The notes below the pieces were generated by a model that ran no database searches, had not been told where the DNA came from, and worked only from the letters and a program-made list of their open reading frames with translations. The translations under genes and the position numbers were made by a program. Of a stretch of 64,000 bases of DNA, positions 27,264-41,469 are shown one piece after another; the first letter of the stretch is position 1; the number at the start of each line of letters is the position of its first letter. This DNA is from Streptomyces dangxiongensis (GTDB lineage: Bacteria; Actinomycetota; Actinomycetes; Streptomycetales; Streptomycetaceae): NCBI RefSeq assembly GCF_003675325.1, contig NZ_CP033073.1, positions 7,998,001 to 8,062,000 on the forward strand. The letters are read 5' to 3'.

Positions 27264-28112
27264 GCGGCCCCGCGGTGGCGCACCCTGGCACCCTGCCCGG
27301 CGGCCCAGGTCACCACGAACGAGGGGTGCCGACCTTCGCCACCAGGACGCCGAGCAGCAGGCCGGTGACCGTACCGGTGAGGATGGCCGCGCCCGACGGC
27401 GCTGTAGCCAGGGCCACCCGTGGTCGGTGAGCAGGATGGCCGGAACGGCGGCGCGAGACCCGCTGGCGTACCCGGCGGGCAGGCTGATCTCGCCGAGGAG
27501 GAGGACGAGGACCAGCCCCATGGCGATGGCGTGGAGGGTTCGCGCCGATGGCGTTTCACTGGCCGTGCCGCGTCCGTGCCCGCAGTGGTGTGCGCGTGTG
27601 CGCGTGTGCGCGGCCACCGGGTCCGGGACGGCCCGCATGGCTGACGTCAGAGGGATCCGGCTGTTGCCGCGGGAGTCCGGAGTGGGGGCGTGAGTCGGAG
27701 GTGGGGCGAGAGCTGTGTCATGCCATTCACCGTGACAGCGCAGGGGGTTGACGATCGGCAGGGCGCAACAACGACGCAGGTCAGGCCGGTTGGGCCTGTT
27801 GATCAGCGGGTGGAGGGCTGCCTCTCCGGCCAGTCCCGGCCGTCCCGGACGGCTCGCTGGATCCGCACCAGGTCTTGACGGGGGCATGCTGCGACCCCAC
27901 AGTAAGCCCGATTAATCAACTGCCCTTACAAAAAGGCGCAGTGTTCGGGGTGGGTGGGAGGAGAGATGTTTCGCAGCTTCTGCGGCGTCGTTCCGAAACG
28001 TCCGGTGCGCAGGTCATCGCACTGGCAGTGGCCGCCGCAGGCCTTCTCAGACCGCCGTGCGCCGTGCCTCGAGGACGGGCCGCCCGGGCCCTGATGACGA
28101 AGGAGGAAACAG
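27264..28112. other. Stretch without a supported gene
   Basis: A minus-strand frame around 27.40-27.56 kb encodes a hydrophobic run (LHAIAMGLVLVLLLGEISLP) that could be a relic of a membrane protein, but nothing larger holds together. The last ~200 bases contain the GH62 promoter, with an AT-richer patch at 27908-27940. Confidence 0.35.
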
Positions 28113-29642
28113 ATGATGGCCATTGGTAGGGCCGGAGCCACCCTGCCCCGAGAACGTGGCGTGGTGGCATTAGTGGTCATGGCCATGGTGGCCGCATTTC
28201 TGGTTGTGGCCGGTGCGCCCCGGGCGTCGGCGGCGACTGTGGACCTCGACGGGTGGTACGTGCTGGTCAACCACAACAGCGGCAAGGCGATGGACGACGC
28301 CAACTTCGCCACCGGTGACGGTGCCGCGGTGGTGCAGTGGACGCGCGGCGACGCAGCCAACCAGCAGTGGCGGTTCCTCGACTCGGGGGGCGGCTACTAC
28401 CGCTTGCAGAACCGGCATTCCGGCAAGGTGCTCGATGACCAGGGGTGGTCGACCACGGCCGGGGCCGACATCGTGCAGTGGAGCGATCAGAACGCGACCA
28501 ACCAGCAGTTCCGGCTGGCGGACTCGCCGGGCGGCTATGTGCGGCTGATCAATCGTCACAGCGGTATGGCCGCTGAACTGAAGGACGGCTCCACCGCTGA
28601 CGGGAGCAGGGTCACCCAGTCCTGGGACTGGGACGGGAGCAACCAGCAATGGCAACTGGTCCGCGTCGGCAACGCCTCCACCCCGTCACTGCCGTCGACG
28701 TTCAAGTGGAGCTCCAGCGGCGTACTGGCGGGCCCGAAGCCGGACGCGAAGCACAACACCGTCGCCATCAAGGACTTCTCGGTGGTCCGCTACGACAACG
28801 AGTGGCTGGTCTACGCTTCGGCGGTCGGCCCGAACTTCGGCTACGGTCTCGAGACCTTCAAGTTCGGTGACTGGTCACAGGCCGCTTCGGCGCCACAGAC
28901 GTACCTCGACGAGGTGTCGCCGATGGGACCGGGTTACCGGGCCGCGCCGCAGGTGTTCTACTTCGCCCCGCAGAAACTGTGGTACATGGTCTACCAGACC
29001 GGTCCACCCACGTACTCGACGAGCACCGACCCCAGCAACCCGGCGTCCTGGTCGGCGCCGAAGACGTTCATCGACAACGAGCCTCCGATCGTGCAGCAGT
29101 ACAACGGTGGCTGGCTCGACTTCTGGGTCATCTGCGACACGACCGACTGCCATCTGTTCTTCACCAACAACAAGGGGCAGCTCTTCCGGGCGGACACCAG
29201 CCTGGCCAACTTCCCCAACGGCTTCGGCAACACCACCGTGGCCCTCTCCGACACGGCCAGCAACCTGTTCGAGGCGACCAACGTGTACAAGGTCGCCGGC
29301 ACCAACCAGTACCTGCTGATCGTCGAGGCGATGGCACCGTCCAACGGACGACGCTATTTCCGGTCCTGGACCTCCACCAGTCTCACCGGAAACTGGACAC
29401 CGCTGGCCGGCACCGAGTCCTCGCCTTTCGCGGGCGCCAAGAACGTCACCTTCTCCGGCACACCCTGGACCCAGGACATCAGCCACGGAGAGATGGTCCG
29501 CGCCGGCAACGACCAAACACTTCCCATCGACCCCTGCAACATGCGGTACGCCTACCAGGGCGTGGATCCCGGTGCCACCGGCGATTACAACTCGCTCCCG
29601 TGGCGGATGGGCCTCCTCACCCAGACCAACTCGACCTGCTGA
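28113..29642 (+). CDS. Secreted GH62 alpha-L-arabinofuranosidase with N-terminal ricin-type lectin domain
   Basis: 509 residues; AGGAGG 7 nt before a double ATG. A Sec signal (VVALVVMAMVAAFLVVAGAP, Ala-rich cleavage site ASA near 43) is followed by a ricin-B lectin (~46-190; VVQWTRGDAANQQW, IVQWSDQNATNQQF). The GH62 five-bladed propeller follows: FKWSSSGVLAGPKPDAKHN, NEWLVYASAVG, YRAAPQVFYFAPQKLWYMVY, GGWLDFWVICDTTDCHLFF and a C-terminal PIDPCNMRYAYQGVD. It cleaves arabinofuranosyl side chains of arabinoxylan. The lectin-first order is less common than C-terminal CBMs. Confidence 0.93.
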   Translation: MMAIGRAGATLPRERGVVALVVMAMVAAFLVVAGAPRASAATVDLDGWYVLVNHNSGKAMDDANFATGDGAAVVQWTRGDAANQQWRFLDSGGGYYRLQNRHSGKVLDDQGWSTTAGADIVQWSDQNATNQQFRLADSPGGYVRLINRHSGMAAELKDGSTADGSRVTQSWDWDGSNQQWQLVRVGNASTPSLPSTFKWSSSGVLAGPKPDAKHNTVAIKDFSVVRYDNEWLVYASAVGPNFGYGLETFKFGDWSQAASAPQTYLDEVSPMGPGYRAAPQVFYFAPQKLWYMVYQTGPPTYSTSTDPSNPASWSAPKTFIDNEPPIVQQYNGGWLDFWVICDTTDCHLFFTNNKGQLFRADTSLANFPNGFGNTTVALSDTASNLFEATNVYKVAGTNQYLLIVEAMAPSNGRRYFRSWTSTSLTGNWTPLAGTESSPFAGAKNVTFSGTPWTQDISHGEMVRAGNDQTLPIDPCNMRYAYQGVDPGATGDYNSLPWRMGLLTQTNSTC

Positions 29643-29772
29643 CCGAACCGCGCACTCCCGCCCGCGAGTCCCTCACCCACAACGCGTAGACCTGGCCGAG
29701 CGACGCCTCCGAGGGTCGTGGCAAGCCCGTGGTCGCGTTGATGGGTGACAGGCCGCGAGCAGTTCGTCCGGG

Positions 29773-29799
29773 CGCTCGGCTGGGCTCTCCAGCCGAGCG
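29773..29799. terminator. Perfect 11-bp terminator hairpin
   Basis: CGCTCGGCTGG / CCAGCCGAGCG with a 5-nt loop followed by TTCT. It lies between the GH62 gene and a minus-strand gene relic, so it may end transcription from both sides. Confidence 0.75.
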
Positions 29800-29815
29800 T
29801 TCTGCGTGGGCGGCT

Positions 29816-30300
29816 CAGGAGGCGGAGCCGATGACGGCCGTCCCGGAAGGGGTGGTGCGGTAGGTGACGGTCGCGCCGCTCCAGAAGTGGTAGGTGAGGG
29901 TCACCTGCGCGCCGTCCTTGATCGTGGACAGGGAGTCCGAGGTGAGGACGATGGCGCCCTGGGCGTAGTCGGGGGCGAAGGACCGGCCGGACTCTTGGTA
30001 CGACGTCCAGGGCGCGGGACCGGCGTTGCGGTCGGCGGCGTACTTCGCCTCCGTCGTGGCCAGCACGTCGCCGCGAACTGGCTGGGGATGCTGACGGAGC
30101 TGGTGGTCCACGACGGGTTCTCGATCTGCGGTTGACCGGCGGCCGCCCCTACGGCACGTTCGGGCACCGGTCCGGCGAACTCCGTGCCCGCGTCCACGAA
30201 CTGCTGCGCCCAGGCGTCCGGGGCGAACTTGCCGCCCTGCGACACCAGTTGGTGAGCGAACTGCACCCAGTTGCCCGCCTTGTCGCGGGCCCCGTCGGGG
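29816..30300 (-). pseudogene. C-terminal relic of a secreted protein, probably a glycoside hydrolase
   Basis: Two minus-strand frames combine into NWVQFAHQLVSQGGKFAPD...WAQQFVDAGTEFAGP and TTEAKYAADRNAGPAPW ... VLTSDSLSTIKDGAQVTLTY, HFWSGATVTYRTTPSGTAV, ending in a stop at 29816. The tail resembles the X2/immunoglobulin-like modules attached to cellulases and related enzymes. The catalytic part is absent and a frameshift lies near 30.06 kb. Which enzyme it came from is not recognisable. Confidence 0.5.
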
Positions 30301-31018
30301 TGCGGCGGGGGACACGTCGGGCGGGGGCCGCCCCTCTGCCGCGGACGGAACGTGTCGCACGGCCGCCCGCGGCAACCGCCGCACCGAACCCGGCCTGCGG
30401 ACGCCGCAGTCTGCAACGGCGGAGCCAACCGGAAACGGACTTTCGGCTGAGTGGCGGCGGCCTCCGAGCCCGGGCACGGGCAACGTCGCCCAGGCTGCCC
30501 GCCGGCGCGTCACACCGCCGGCTGTTCGTTGGCCCAGAGCGACGCGGCGCCGTCGGCTGGCCGGGTAGACCGTCATGGTGATGGGCCGCGCTCTCGGTCG
30601 GAACATCCGCGACGCAAGTGGCCGCGGCGTCGCCGACCACCGTCACGGTGAGCGGAGCGTTGCCCGGGCTGACACCCGACGGTGAAGGCACGAGCAGCGG
30701 AGGCGGGGGGAAACAGCCGACCGCTGATGGACGAGACCGGCACAGCAGCGAAGGGATCGGCCAGCTATCGGTGGACCCGGGCCTTGCCCGTTTTCACCTC
30801 CTCGAGACGAGCCGACGGCCCTCCAGCCGGTCCGACGACACGGTGAGGGCTGGCCGGTCGACGGCGGTAAGGACACCGGGCGTCGACCGGCCGAGCGGGC
30901 CGTTCAGCCCTGTCCGCCGGGGGGTGTCAAGGGGCCGCACAGCGTCCTCGACGGGTCCTTCACCGCGACCGGCTTCGGTCTGACCACGACGAGCCGCAGC
31001 CAGCAATCTCACCGACGT
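30301..31018. other. Stretch without a supported gene
   Basis: Only Arg/Pro-rich frames. A short minus-strand piece near 30.62-30.67 kb (SPGNAPLTVTVVGDAA) may belong to the same decayed secreted protein as the preceding relic. Confidence 0.35.
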
Positions 31019-31726
31019 CTACCGAAGGGAGAGCGCTTCGCCGGAGCGCAGGTGTTCTCTCAGCCACTGTTCGGTGTTGCTCACGTGCAGCAGCGCGGCG
31101 GCCTGGCTGAGGGCGGCGTCGCGGGTGGACAGGGCGTTGAAGATCGCCTCGTGCTCGGCGAGGGTGCGGTCCGAGGCCTGGGCGTCGAGGAGGCCGCGCC
31201 AGATGCGGGCGCGCAGGGTGCGGCCGGAGATGCTCTCCAGAAGGGTGAGCAGGGTCTCGTTGCCGGTGGCGGAGACGACCGCGTGATGGAAGGCGGCGTC
31301 GTGTGCGGTGAGCCGCTCGGGCTCGTCGCGGGCCTCGCGCATGGCATCGAGGTGGCCCTTGATCTCGGCCAGCTGGGCGTCGTTGATCCGGGTGGCGGCC
31401 AGGGCGGTGGCGACCGGTTCCAGGAGCCGTCTTACCTCCATGAGGTCCTGCAGGGCGGCCGAGTCGCCCTGCAGCAGTTCCACCGCACCGCCCAGACCTT
31501 CCAACAGCAGGCTCGGCTGCAGGCTGGTCACGTACGTGCCGTCGCCCTGCCGGACCTCCAGGACCCGCGCGACGGCCAGCGCCTTGACCGCCTCACGGGC
31601 CAGGTTGCGGGACAGGCCTAGCTGGGCCGCAAGGTCCGGTTCGGGCGGCAGCTTCGATCCCGGCGGCAGCGCACCCGTGCGGATCAGCTCACGGATCTGC
31701 GCTATGGCCTTGTCCGTCAGAGACAC
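31019..31726 (-). CDS. GntR/FadR-family transcriptional regulator (FCD domain), second copy
   Basis: 235 residues. AAGGAG 6 nt before a GTG at 31726-31724 decides the start, rather than the Met 8 codons upstream. Winged helix: LPPGSKLPPEPDLAAQLGLS, RNLAREAVKALAVA, RQGDGTYVTS. FCD domain: VRRLLEPVATALAA, HDAAFHHAVVSATGNE. Clearly a paralogue of the regulator at 10.4 kb (same wing RQGDGTYV-S). It stands downstream of decayed aldo/keto reductase and sugar-binding-protein genes, the relics of a second sugar locus, and may now regulate in trans or be redundant. Confidence 0.88.
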   Translation of the reverse strand: MSLTDKAIAQIRELIRTGALPPGSKLPPEPDLAAQLGLSRNLAREAVKALAVARVLEVRQGDGTYVTSLQPSLLLEGLGGAVELLQGDSAALQDLMEVRRLLEPVATALAATRINDAQLAEIKGHLDAMREARDEPERLTAHDAAFHHAVVSATGNETLLTLLESISGRTLRARIWRGLLDAQASDRTLAEHEAIFNALSTRDAALSQAAALLHVSNTEQWLREHLRSGEALSLR

Positions 31727-31749
31727 TGCGAACTCCTTCCCGGACCGCA

Positions 31750-32175
31750 CGCTGTAGGCACGTCCGACCTGATCAGCCCTCGGAGGCGGAGATCGTCCCG
31801 GAGGCCGTCGGGGACCTGCCGGCGGTGGAGTTCCACGTCTCGTATCACCTGTTCCGGGTCCCGCATACCGAGCGTAACGTTGATGATAGTGGGATGCCTG
31901 AGGGGGGAAGGCGATGGCGGCGGCCAGCAGACTCGTGCCGTGCGCGGCACGGATCTCGGCGATCGCCAGAGCGCGGGCCGCCAGATCCGAGGGCGCGTCC
32001 TGGTAGTCGTTCCTTCATGCCCTCCGCGGGGCGGTCGCGGGAGAGTAGTCCCGAGTCGAACACGCCCACGGCCACCACGCTCTCGCCGAGTGCCTGCGCG
32101 GCGGGCAGGACGTCGTCGAGGGCGGACCGGTCGAGGAGTTGGCAGCGCCCCGCGAGCATCACCACTCCGTACGGA
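31750..32175 (-). pseudogene. Aldo/keto reductase relic
   Basis: Fragments in two frames: VMLAGRCQLLDRSALDDVLP, SVVAVGVFDSGLLSRDRPAE and, nearer the 3' end, FPLRHPTIINVTLGMRDPEQ with VIRDVELHRRQVPDGLRDDL. They align with residues ~185-320 of the intact reductase at 19.7-20.7 kb (LLAGRYTLLEQGSLTELLP, VVIGGVFNSGLL). The N-terminal two thirds is gone and frameshifts are present. Confidence 0.7.
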
Positions 32176-32189
32176 GGCGAGGTCGGCGC

Positions 32190-32570
32190 CGCTCATCGGC
32201 CGAGCCGTCCGCCGTCGACGGAGAGGACGCCGGGGAGGCTGCCGTGGGTGCCGCCGTCGACGGTGACCAGAGGAGCGGAGAGCCGGTCCTCCAGCAGACT
32301 CACGGATCTGGATGATCGTGCCGTCGTGGTCGGTCTTGCCCGGCTCGAACGTCTTCCCGTCGATCGCCGCCTTGAGGTAGCACGGGGCGTACTTGGCGTA
32401 CAGGTCGGCGGGCCGGGAGGCAGTCAATGCTGCCGACGGCGATGTTCTTGAGTTCCTCGGGGATGCCGTCGGTGGACACGATGAAGACGCGCTCTTTGTC
32501 CCTCGGCCCCACCAGCAGGCCCTCTACTTCCTCGCGCTTGTCCCGGAGCGGGGTTGTTACGTCAGTGCGA
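32190..32570 (-). pseudogene. Sugar ABC substrate-binding protein relic
   Basis: Encodes VFIVSTDGIPEELKNIA, RPADLYAKYAPCYLKAA, GKTFEPGKTDHDGTIIQI and LLEDRLSAPLVTVDGG in shifting frames. These match the C-terminal third of the intact binding protein at 13.9 kb (IVSNDGIPQEFEAI, QPADLYAKYALYYAQAA, GKTDHDSTIIKL, LEDQLPAPLVT). At least two frameshifts; the N-terminal two thirds and lipobox are missing. Confidence 0.75.
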
Positions 32571-32718
32571 CGGCTGACCCGGAAGATGCTCTGGCGGCGC
32601 AAGCCCAGCACCTTCTCGGGGGTCGATCCATCGCATCGATGATGTTTGTCGGTGACACGCTGGCGGAAGGCGGTGCCCGCTCGGTCGCAGCCGGGTTCGT
32701 GCGAGGTCGGACGGAGCA

Positions 32719-32768
32719 GGACCGCCCGGGGCGACCACCCACGTCAGCGGGTCCTCCCCGGGCGGTCC
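32719..32768. terminator. Hairpin downstream of the GH30 gene
   Basis: 13-bp perfect arms GGACCGCCCGGGG (32719-32731) and CCCCGGGCGGTCC (32756-32768) with a 24-nt loop, 28 nt past the GH30 stop on the minus strand. Confidence 0.6.
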
Positions 32769-32795
32769 GGACGCGACGAAGCCGGTCATGGCAGG

Positions 32796-34661
32796 TCAGC
32801 CACCGCTGGCCGCCGTCCATGACTGGTTGGAGCCGCCCGAGCAGCCCCACAGTTGGACCGGGGAATTGTTGGTCGTGGCGTTGTCGGTGATGTCGAGGCA
32901 GAGGCCGGACAGGTCATTGGTGATGCTGCCGTCGGGGTGGAAGGTCCACTTCTGGCTGCTGGTGCCGTTGCAGTCCCATGTGATGACCTTGGTGCCGCTG
33001 CTGGTGCCGTTGCCGGCCGCGCCCAGGCACTTGCCGCCGATCTGCAACTCGCGGGCGGCGGAGTACAGGAAGTACTGGTTGTAGTTGCCGGATCCGCAGT
33101 CCCAGATGATCTGCTGGGTGCCGTTGCCGGGGTTGCCGGCGTCGTCCAGGCAGCGGCCCGAGCCCTTGCTCGCTATCCGCGTCGCGGCTCCGCCCGCGTT
33201 CTTGGTGAAGGTGACCGTGGCGTGCGCGGGGAGCGTGTAGCTGAAGGATCCGGAGCCGTTCCAGGTGACGGTGAAGTCGGTCCGTGAGGAGTTGGTGTTG
33301 TAGGCCACCGCCACCTCGCCGCCGTCGGGGTTGCGATAGGCCTGGGACCAGATGCCGCCGCCGTCGGTCGACCCGATGCGGGTGGCGCCCGGCACGACGA
33401 ACTTCGAGAACTGTCCGAGCTGGTAGTAGTTGTCGTTGTAGGTGACCTTGCCGGTGGACTGGTCGATGGTGACCAGACCAGTGCAACCGTTGCACCCCTC
33501 ACCCATCTTCGGGCCGCCGTTCGCGTCCAGGGCCAGATTCCACAGCAGTGCGCCACTGGCCCAATTGGACGTGGACTCCAGCGCGAGTTGCGTGGCGTTC
33601 ATCGGAGCGATGCCAGGACCGGTGGAGCACTCGCTCTCGTACAGCTTCTTCCCGGGGAACGAGTTGTGGATCGTGGTCATGTTCTGGAGGTCGTTCCAGT
33701 AGCAGTGCCACGCCGTTCCGTAGACCGCGTTGTAGGTGGCGCTGTCGCCCAGGAGTGTGTTGGCGAAGGGCAGGTCCGGGTGGCTGCTGTCACCACCGAG
33801 GATCACCGTGTTCAGACCCGCCTGCGCCAGCGCCGGCGCCAGGTTGTTCTTGATGAAGTCGGACTCCTCGGCGCCCGACAGGACCATGCCCGAGTAGCTG
33901 GACGGGGCCTGGTCCGGCTCGTTCTGCGGGGTGATGCCCCAGACGTCGACACCCTTGGCCTTGTAGTCCCGCAGGAACTTCACGTAGTACTGCGCGAGCG
34001 GGCCGTAGGCAGAGGGGTTGAGACTGCCGTTGCCGCCTCCGCTGGAGCCCAGCATCGAGTTGTTCGTCTTCATCCACGCCGGCGGGCTCCAGTTGTTGGC
34101 GAAGAGCTTCATCGACGGGTTGAGCGACTGGGCCCGCTTGATGACCGGGATGACGTAGGTGTCGTCGTGTGCGGTGGAGAAGTGGCTCAGGGAGGGGTCG
34201 GCGACGCCGTTGTCGTCGTCGTAGGAATACGTCGAGGGGTTGCTCGCGGGGGTGGCGGTGTAGTCGGAGGACCCCATCGGCACGCGCATCAGCGAGAGCC
34301 CGATGCCGGTGCCCCGGCTGAACAGCGCCTTCATCACCTGGTCGCGGGTGGTGGCATCGAGCTTGTTCTGCAGCAGGTAGGTCGAGGAGTCCGTGAAGGC
34401 GGCGCCGAACCCGTCGATGCTCTGGTACGACCTGCTGTCGTCCACCGTCAGGTTCACCGGCCCGGAGGACACGGGGCCGAGGCCGACGCCCGGCTGAGGC
34501 GTCAGAGCGCTGCTCAGGTCGGACGTGGTCAGCGTGACCCCTACGGTGGCCGTCGTCGCGTCGGCGGTCCCGCTCGACACCGCCAGTAGCCCGCTTGCCG
34601 CGGTCATCGCCAGAGCGAGGGCCGGCGCTCCGACTCCGCGGTATGTGCGTCTGAGGTTCAT
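32796..34661 (-). CDS. Secreted GH30-family glycosidase with C-terminal ricin-type lectin domain
   Basis: 621 residues with a Sec signal (LALAMTAASGLLAVSSG). The GH30 barrel reads QSIDGFGAAFTDSSTYLL, LSLMRVPMGSSDYT, LFANNWSPPAWMKTN and VWGITPQNEPDQA (acid/base Glu248), then AWHCYWNDL and LYESECSTG (nucleophile near residue 343). A C-terminal beta-sandwich and a ricin-B module (~490-621; IIWDCGSGNYNQYF, VITWDCNGTSSQKW, VQLWGCSGGSNQSW) follow. GH30 covers beta-glucosidase/glucosylceramidase, endo-beta-1,6-glucanase and xylanase activities; the subfamily is not decidable by eye. Divergent from the expansin-like gene with a palindrome between. Confidence 0.9.
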   Translation of the reverse strand: MNLRRTYRGVGAPALALAMTAASGLLAVSSGTADATTATVGVTLTTSDLSSALTPQPGVGLGPVSSGPVNLTVDDSRSYQSIDGFGAAFTDSSTYLLQNKLDATTRDQVMKALFSRGTGIGLSLMRVPMGSSDYTATPASNPSTYSYDDDNGVADPSLSHFSTAHDDTYVIPVIKRAQSLNPSMKLFANNWSPPAWMKTNNSMLGSSGGGNGSLNPSAYGPLAQYYVKFLRDYKAKGVDVWGITPQNEPDQAPSSYSGMVLSGAEESDFIKNNLAPALAQAGLNTVILGGDSSHPDLPFANTLLGDSATYNAVYGTAWHCYWNDLQNMTTIHNSFPGKKLYESECSTGPGIAPMNATQLALESTSNWASGALLWNLALDANGGPKMGEGCNGCTGLVTIDQSTGKVTYNDNYYQLGQFSKFVVPGATRIGSTDGGGIWSQAYRNPDGGEVAVAYNTNSSRTDFTVTWNGSGSFSYTLPAHATVTFTKNAGGAATRIASKGSGRCLDDAGNPGNGTQQIIWDCGSGNYNQYFLYSAARELQIGGKCLGAAGNGTSSGTKVITWDCNGTSSQKWTFHPDGSITNDLSGLCLDITDNATTNNSPVQLWGCSGGSNQSWTAASGG

Positions 34662-34777
34662 GGAGGGCGTCCCGCTTCCGCCAGGGCCCGCTGCTGCTGT
34701 CCCCGACTGCGCGCAGCAGATTTGTCAGGGCCGCTTACAATTGGATGCCCAATGTGCAAAGGGGTAAGTGCCGCTGT

Positions 34778-34791
34778 CAACACTCGTGTTG
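34778..34791. promoter_or_regulatory. LacI-type operator-like palindrome
   Basis: CAACACTCGTGTTG, a perfect 6-2-6 dyad about 117 nt upstream of the GH30 start and 221 nt upstream of the expansin-like start. Its form differs from the ATACATC dyads, so another regulator is likely. Confidence 0.5.
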
Positions 34792-35011
34792 GCACTCGTT
34801 GGGAAGGTCCCGATCGCGCGCGGCCTGTTCGTCGCCGAGGAGCGGGACGCCGGACTGTGACCTCTGCGGGTCGTGGCGCAGGACCGACCCGCCGAGGGCG
34901 CCGTCCGCGGGGACTGTGCCGAGGAAAAAAGGACACGCGCCCGGCAACCTTTTCGCGTTCAGTGCCCACTGAGGAGTGCACCATCGGCTTCCATCTCCGA
35001 AACGGACAGAC

Positions 35012-35983
35012 ATGAGCACAGCGAGGCAGGTCGCGCGGGAGCGCAGACGCAGGCGCAGACTGATGCTGGGGGCCACCTTGACACTGGCCGCCACGGGCGT
35101 GGTCGCCTGTCTGGTGATGGCGTTGCTGCCCGATGGCAAGGCCGACGCGAAGCCGGCCGCGAGCACATCTGTCGCCGCCGGCCGAGTGACGGCAGCCACG
35201 GCGAGCGGCTCTGGCACCCCCTCCCCGAAGGGGAAGGCTTCCCCGAGCCCGTCCCGCTCCCGGAGCGCGACCGACGCCCCGAAAGCGTCTGCGACCACCA
35301 CGAAGGCGAAGGCCTCGCCCGCGAAGACCCCGCGTCCGGCGCGCACGGGGTCCACCACGGCCGCGTCGCCGGGGCGGATCCGGCCCGGCACCAGCTATCG
35401 GGGCGTCGCCACCGCCTATGAGGCCGGCGTCGGGGACGGCGCCTGCGGGTTCGGTCCGAGCCCCGACATGATGATCGCGGCGATGAACACCACCGACTAC
35501 GAGTCGGCCAGAGCCTGCGGGGCGTATGTGCACGTCCGCGCGGCGAACGGCGCCTCCGTCACGGTGCGGATCACCAATGAGTGCCCGCTGCCCTGCGCGC
35601 CTGGCCAGATCGACCTCAGCCACGAGGCGTTCATCAAGCTCGGCGACCTCGGGCTCGGCCGGATCCCGATCACCTGGAGCCTGCTCAGCCCCGGCAGCCC
35701 AGGTGCCCTCTTGGTCCGCTACAAGACGGGCTCCAGCCCCTACTGGTGCGGCATCCAGGTCCTCAACCACCGCAATCCGGTCGCCGCGCTGGAGGTCCGC
35801 ACCTCGGGAGGCTGGCGGCAGCTGCCCCGTACCCCCTACAACTACTTCCTGTCCGCCGACGGCAGCGGCTGCGGCGGCGCGATCAGAATCACGGACATCT
35901 ACGGGCAGCGGCTGACCGTCGGTGACATCGGGATACGGCCGAACGTCATCCAGCCCACCGGTGTCCAGTTCGCCCGGCACTGA
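35012..35983 (+). CDS. Expansin-like secreted protein (double-psi barrel plus CBM63-like domain)
   Basis: 323 residues from ATG 35012. An Arg-rich cytoplasmic start and one N-terminal TM/signal-anchor helix (LMLGATLTLAATGVVACLVMALL) precede an ~80-residue Ser/Pro/Lys/Ala linker. The double-psi beta barrel follows: YRGVATAYEAGVGDGACGFG, MIAAMNTTDYESARACGAYV and VTVRITNECPLPCAPGQIDLS (expansin/RlpA catalytic-like Asp). The C-terminal beta-sandwich is of the expansin CBM63 type (WSLLSPGSPGALLVRYKTGS, YNYFLSADGSGCGG). Such proteins loosen cellulose or wall networks non-hydrolytically, which fits the neighbouring glycosidases. Confidence 0.85.
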   Translation: MSTARQVARERRRRRRLMLGATLTLAATGVVACLVMALLPDGKADAKPAASTSVAAGRVTAATASGSGTPSPKGKASPSPSRSRSATDAPKASATTTKAKASPAKTPRPARTGSTTAASPGRIRPGTSYRGVATAYEAGVGDGACGFGPSPDMMIAAMNTTDYESARACGAYVHVRAANGASVTVRITNECPLPCAPGQIDLSHEAFIKLGDLGLGRIPITWSLLSPGSPGALLVRYKTGSSPYWCGIQVLNHRNPVAALEVRTSGGWRQLPRTPYNYFLSADGSGCGGAIRITDIYGQRLTVGDIGIRPNVIQPTGVQFARH

Positions 35984-35997
35984 CCGTGCTGTCCGAC

Positions 35998-36028
35998 GTC
36001 GGCAGGCGCCCCCGGGCCGCCTGCCGAC
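35998..36028. terminator. Perfect 11-bp terminator hairpin
   Basis: GTCGGCAGGCG / CGCCTGCCGAC with a 9-nt loop, 15 nt after the expansin-like stop. Confidence 0.75.
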
Positions 36029-36253
36029 CTCGGCGGTACGACTTCGACGTACTGGGGTCTGCCGGCCCTGGCCGGCGAGGCGGACTTCCTTCAGTGGAGT
36101 GTGTCCCACTCGCCGAGCTCAGCTCCCCTTCGGCAACATCACCCTGCGGCTGCCCGGTCCGTTCGTCTGGAGCGAGCAGGGCTGTCCGACGGGGATGCCG
36201 CTTCACGGGCCCGTTCCGCGGCGGGCGGAGCGGATCAGCCGGTGAGAGGTTCT

Positions 36254-36420
36254 TCAGAATGCCTCCCGGTGCGCGCACTGCGAGGAACGGCGGACCCGCT
36301 GCCCCACCGGGTTGCCTGCGGCTTCGACGTTCCTCACCTTGACGGCGATGTCATGGGCGACGAACTCCTCGACCATGGCAGCCGACTTGGCCCACCTCGG
36401 CATGTCACCGGGTTCCTGGC
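36254..36420 (-). pseudogene. FadR-type FCD-domain fragment
   Basis: A short minus-strand frame reads MVEEFVAHDIAVKVRNVEAA then GNPVGQRV, matching VEEFVAHDIAFHLRIVEA/VGNPVLSML of the regulator at 10.4 kb. Everything else of the gene is gone. This is the third FadR-type trace in the window. Confidence 0.6.
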
Positions 36421-41059
<4,639 letters not shown>

Positions 41060-41091
41060 GCGCGGTCAGACCCCCGGCCGGCGAACGCAAG

Positions 41092-41120
41092 GGCCCGCCC
41101 CCTCGAGAGGGGAGCGGGCC
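41092..41120. terminator. Terminator hairpin after the GH59-GDSL operon
   Basis: Arms GGCCCGC / GCGGGCC enclose further pairing CCCCT/AGGGG. It lies 33 nt after the GDSL stop. Confidence 0.75.
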
Positions 41121-41469
41121 TGGGCAGAGGCCGGATCAGGGCGGACGGACCTGCGCCGCACGGGGTGCGCCGACCGTACGGGGTCTGCGTCCCAGGCTCA
41201 ACAGGACGTGAGCAGGAAGCCCTCGTCGGTGCTCGGTGCAGGAGCAGCCGCCGGGGACTTCTTTCGTCATCCGGGCCCACGGGGGGAGGCGCCGGGAGAC
41301 GGCTCAGAGGGAGGCGACCGCTGCCTCGTCGCCGGCAGGCACAGCGGCCCGCAACCGGTCCAGCCGCTCGTACAGCGCGCGGATCAGCCAAGCCCGGTTG
41401 TGCACCCGGTGCAGGCTCGGGCACGGCTGGGACAGGCGGCCGTCGGCCTCCTGGCACGCTGCCGTCGCT

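Noticed and set aside
25455..27887. 810-codon open frame on the minus strand opposite the fucosidase
   Set aside because: It is the antisense of a strongly conserved GH29 gene and is open only because of high GC at third positions.
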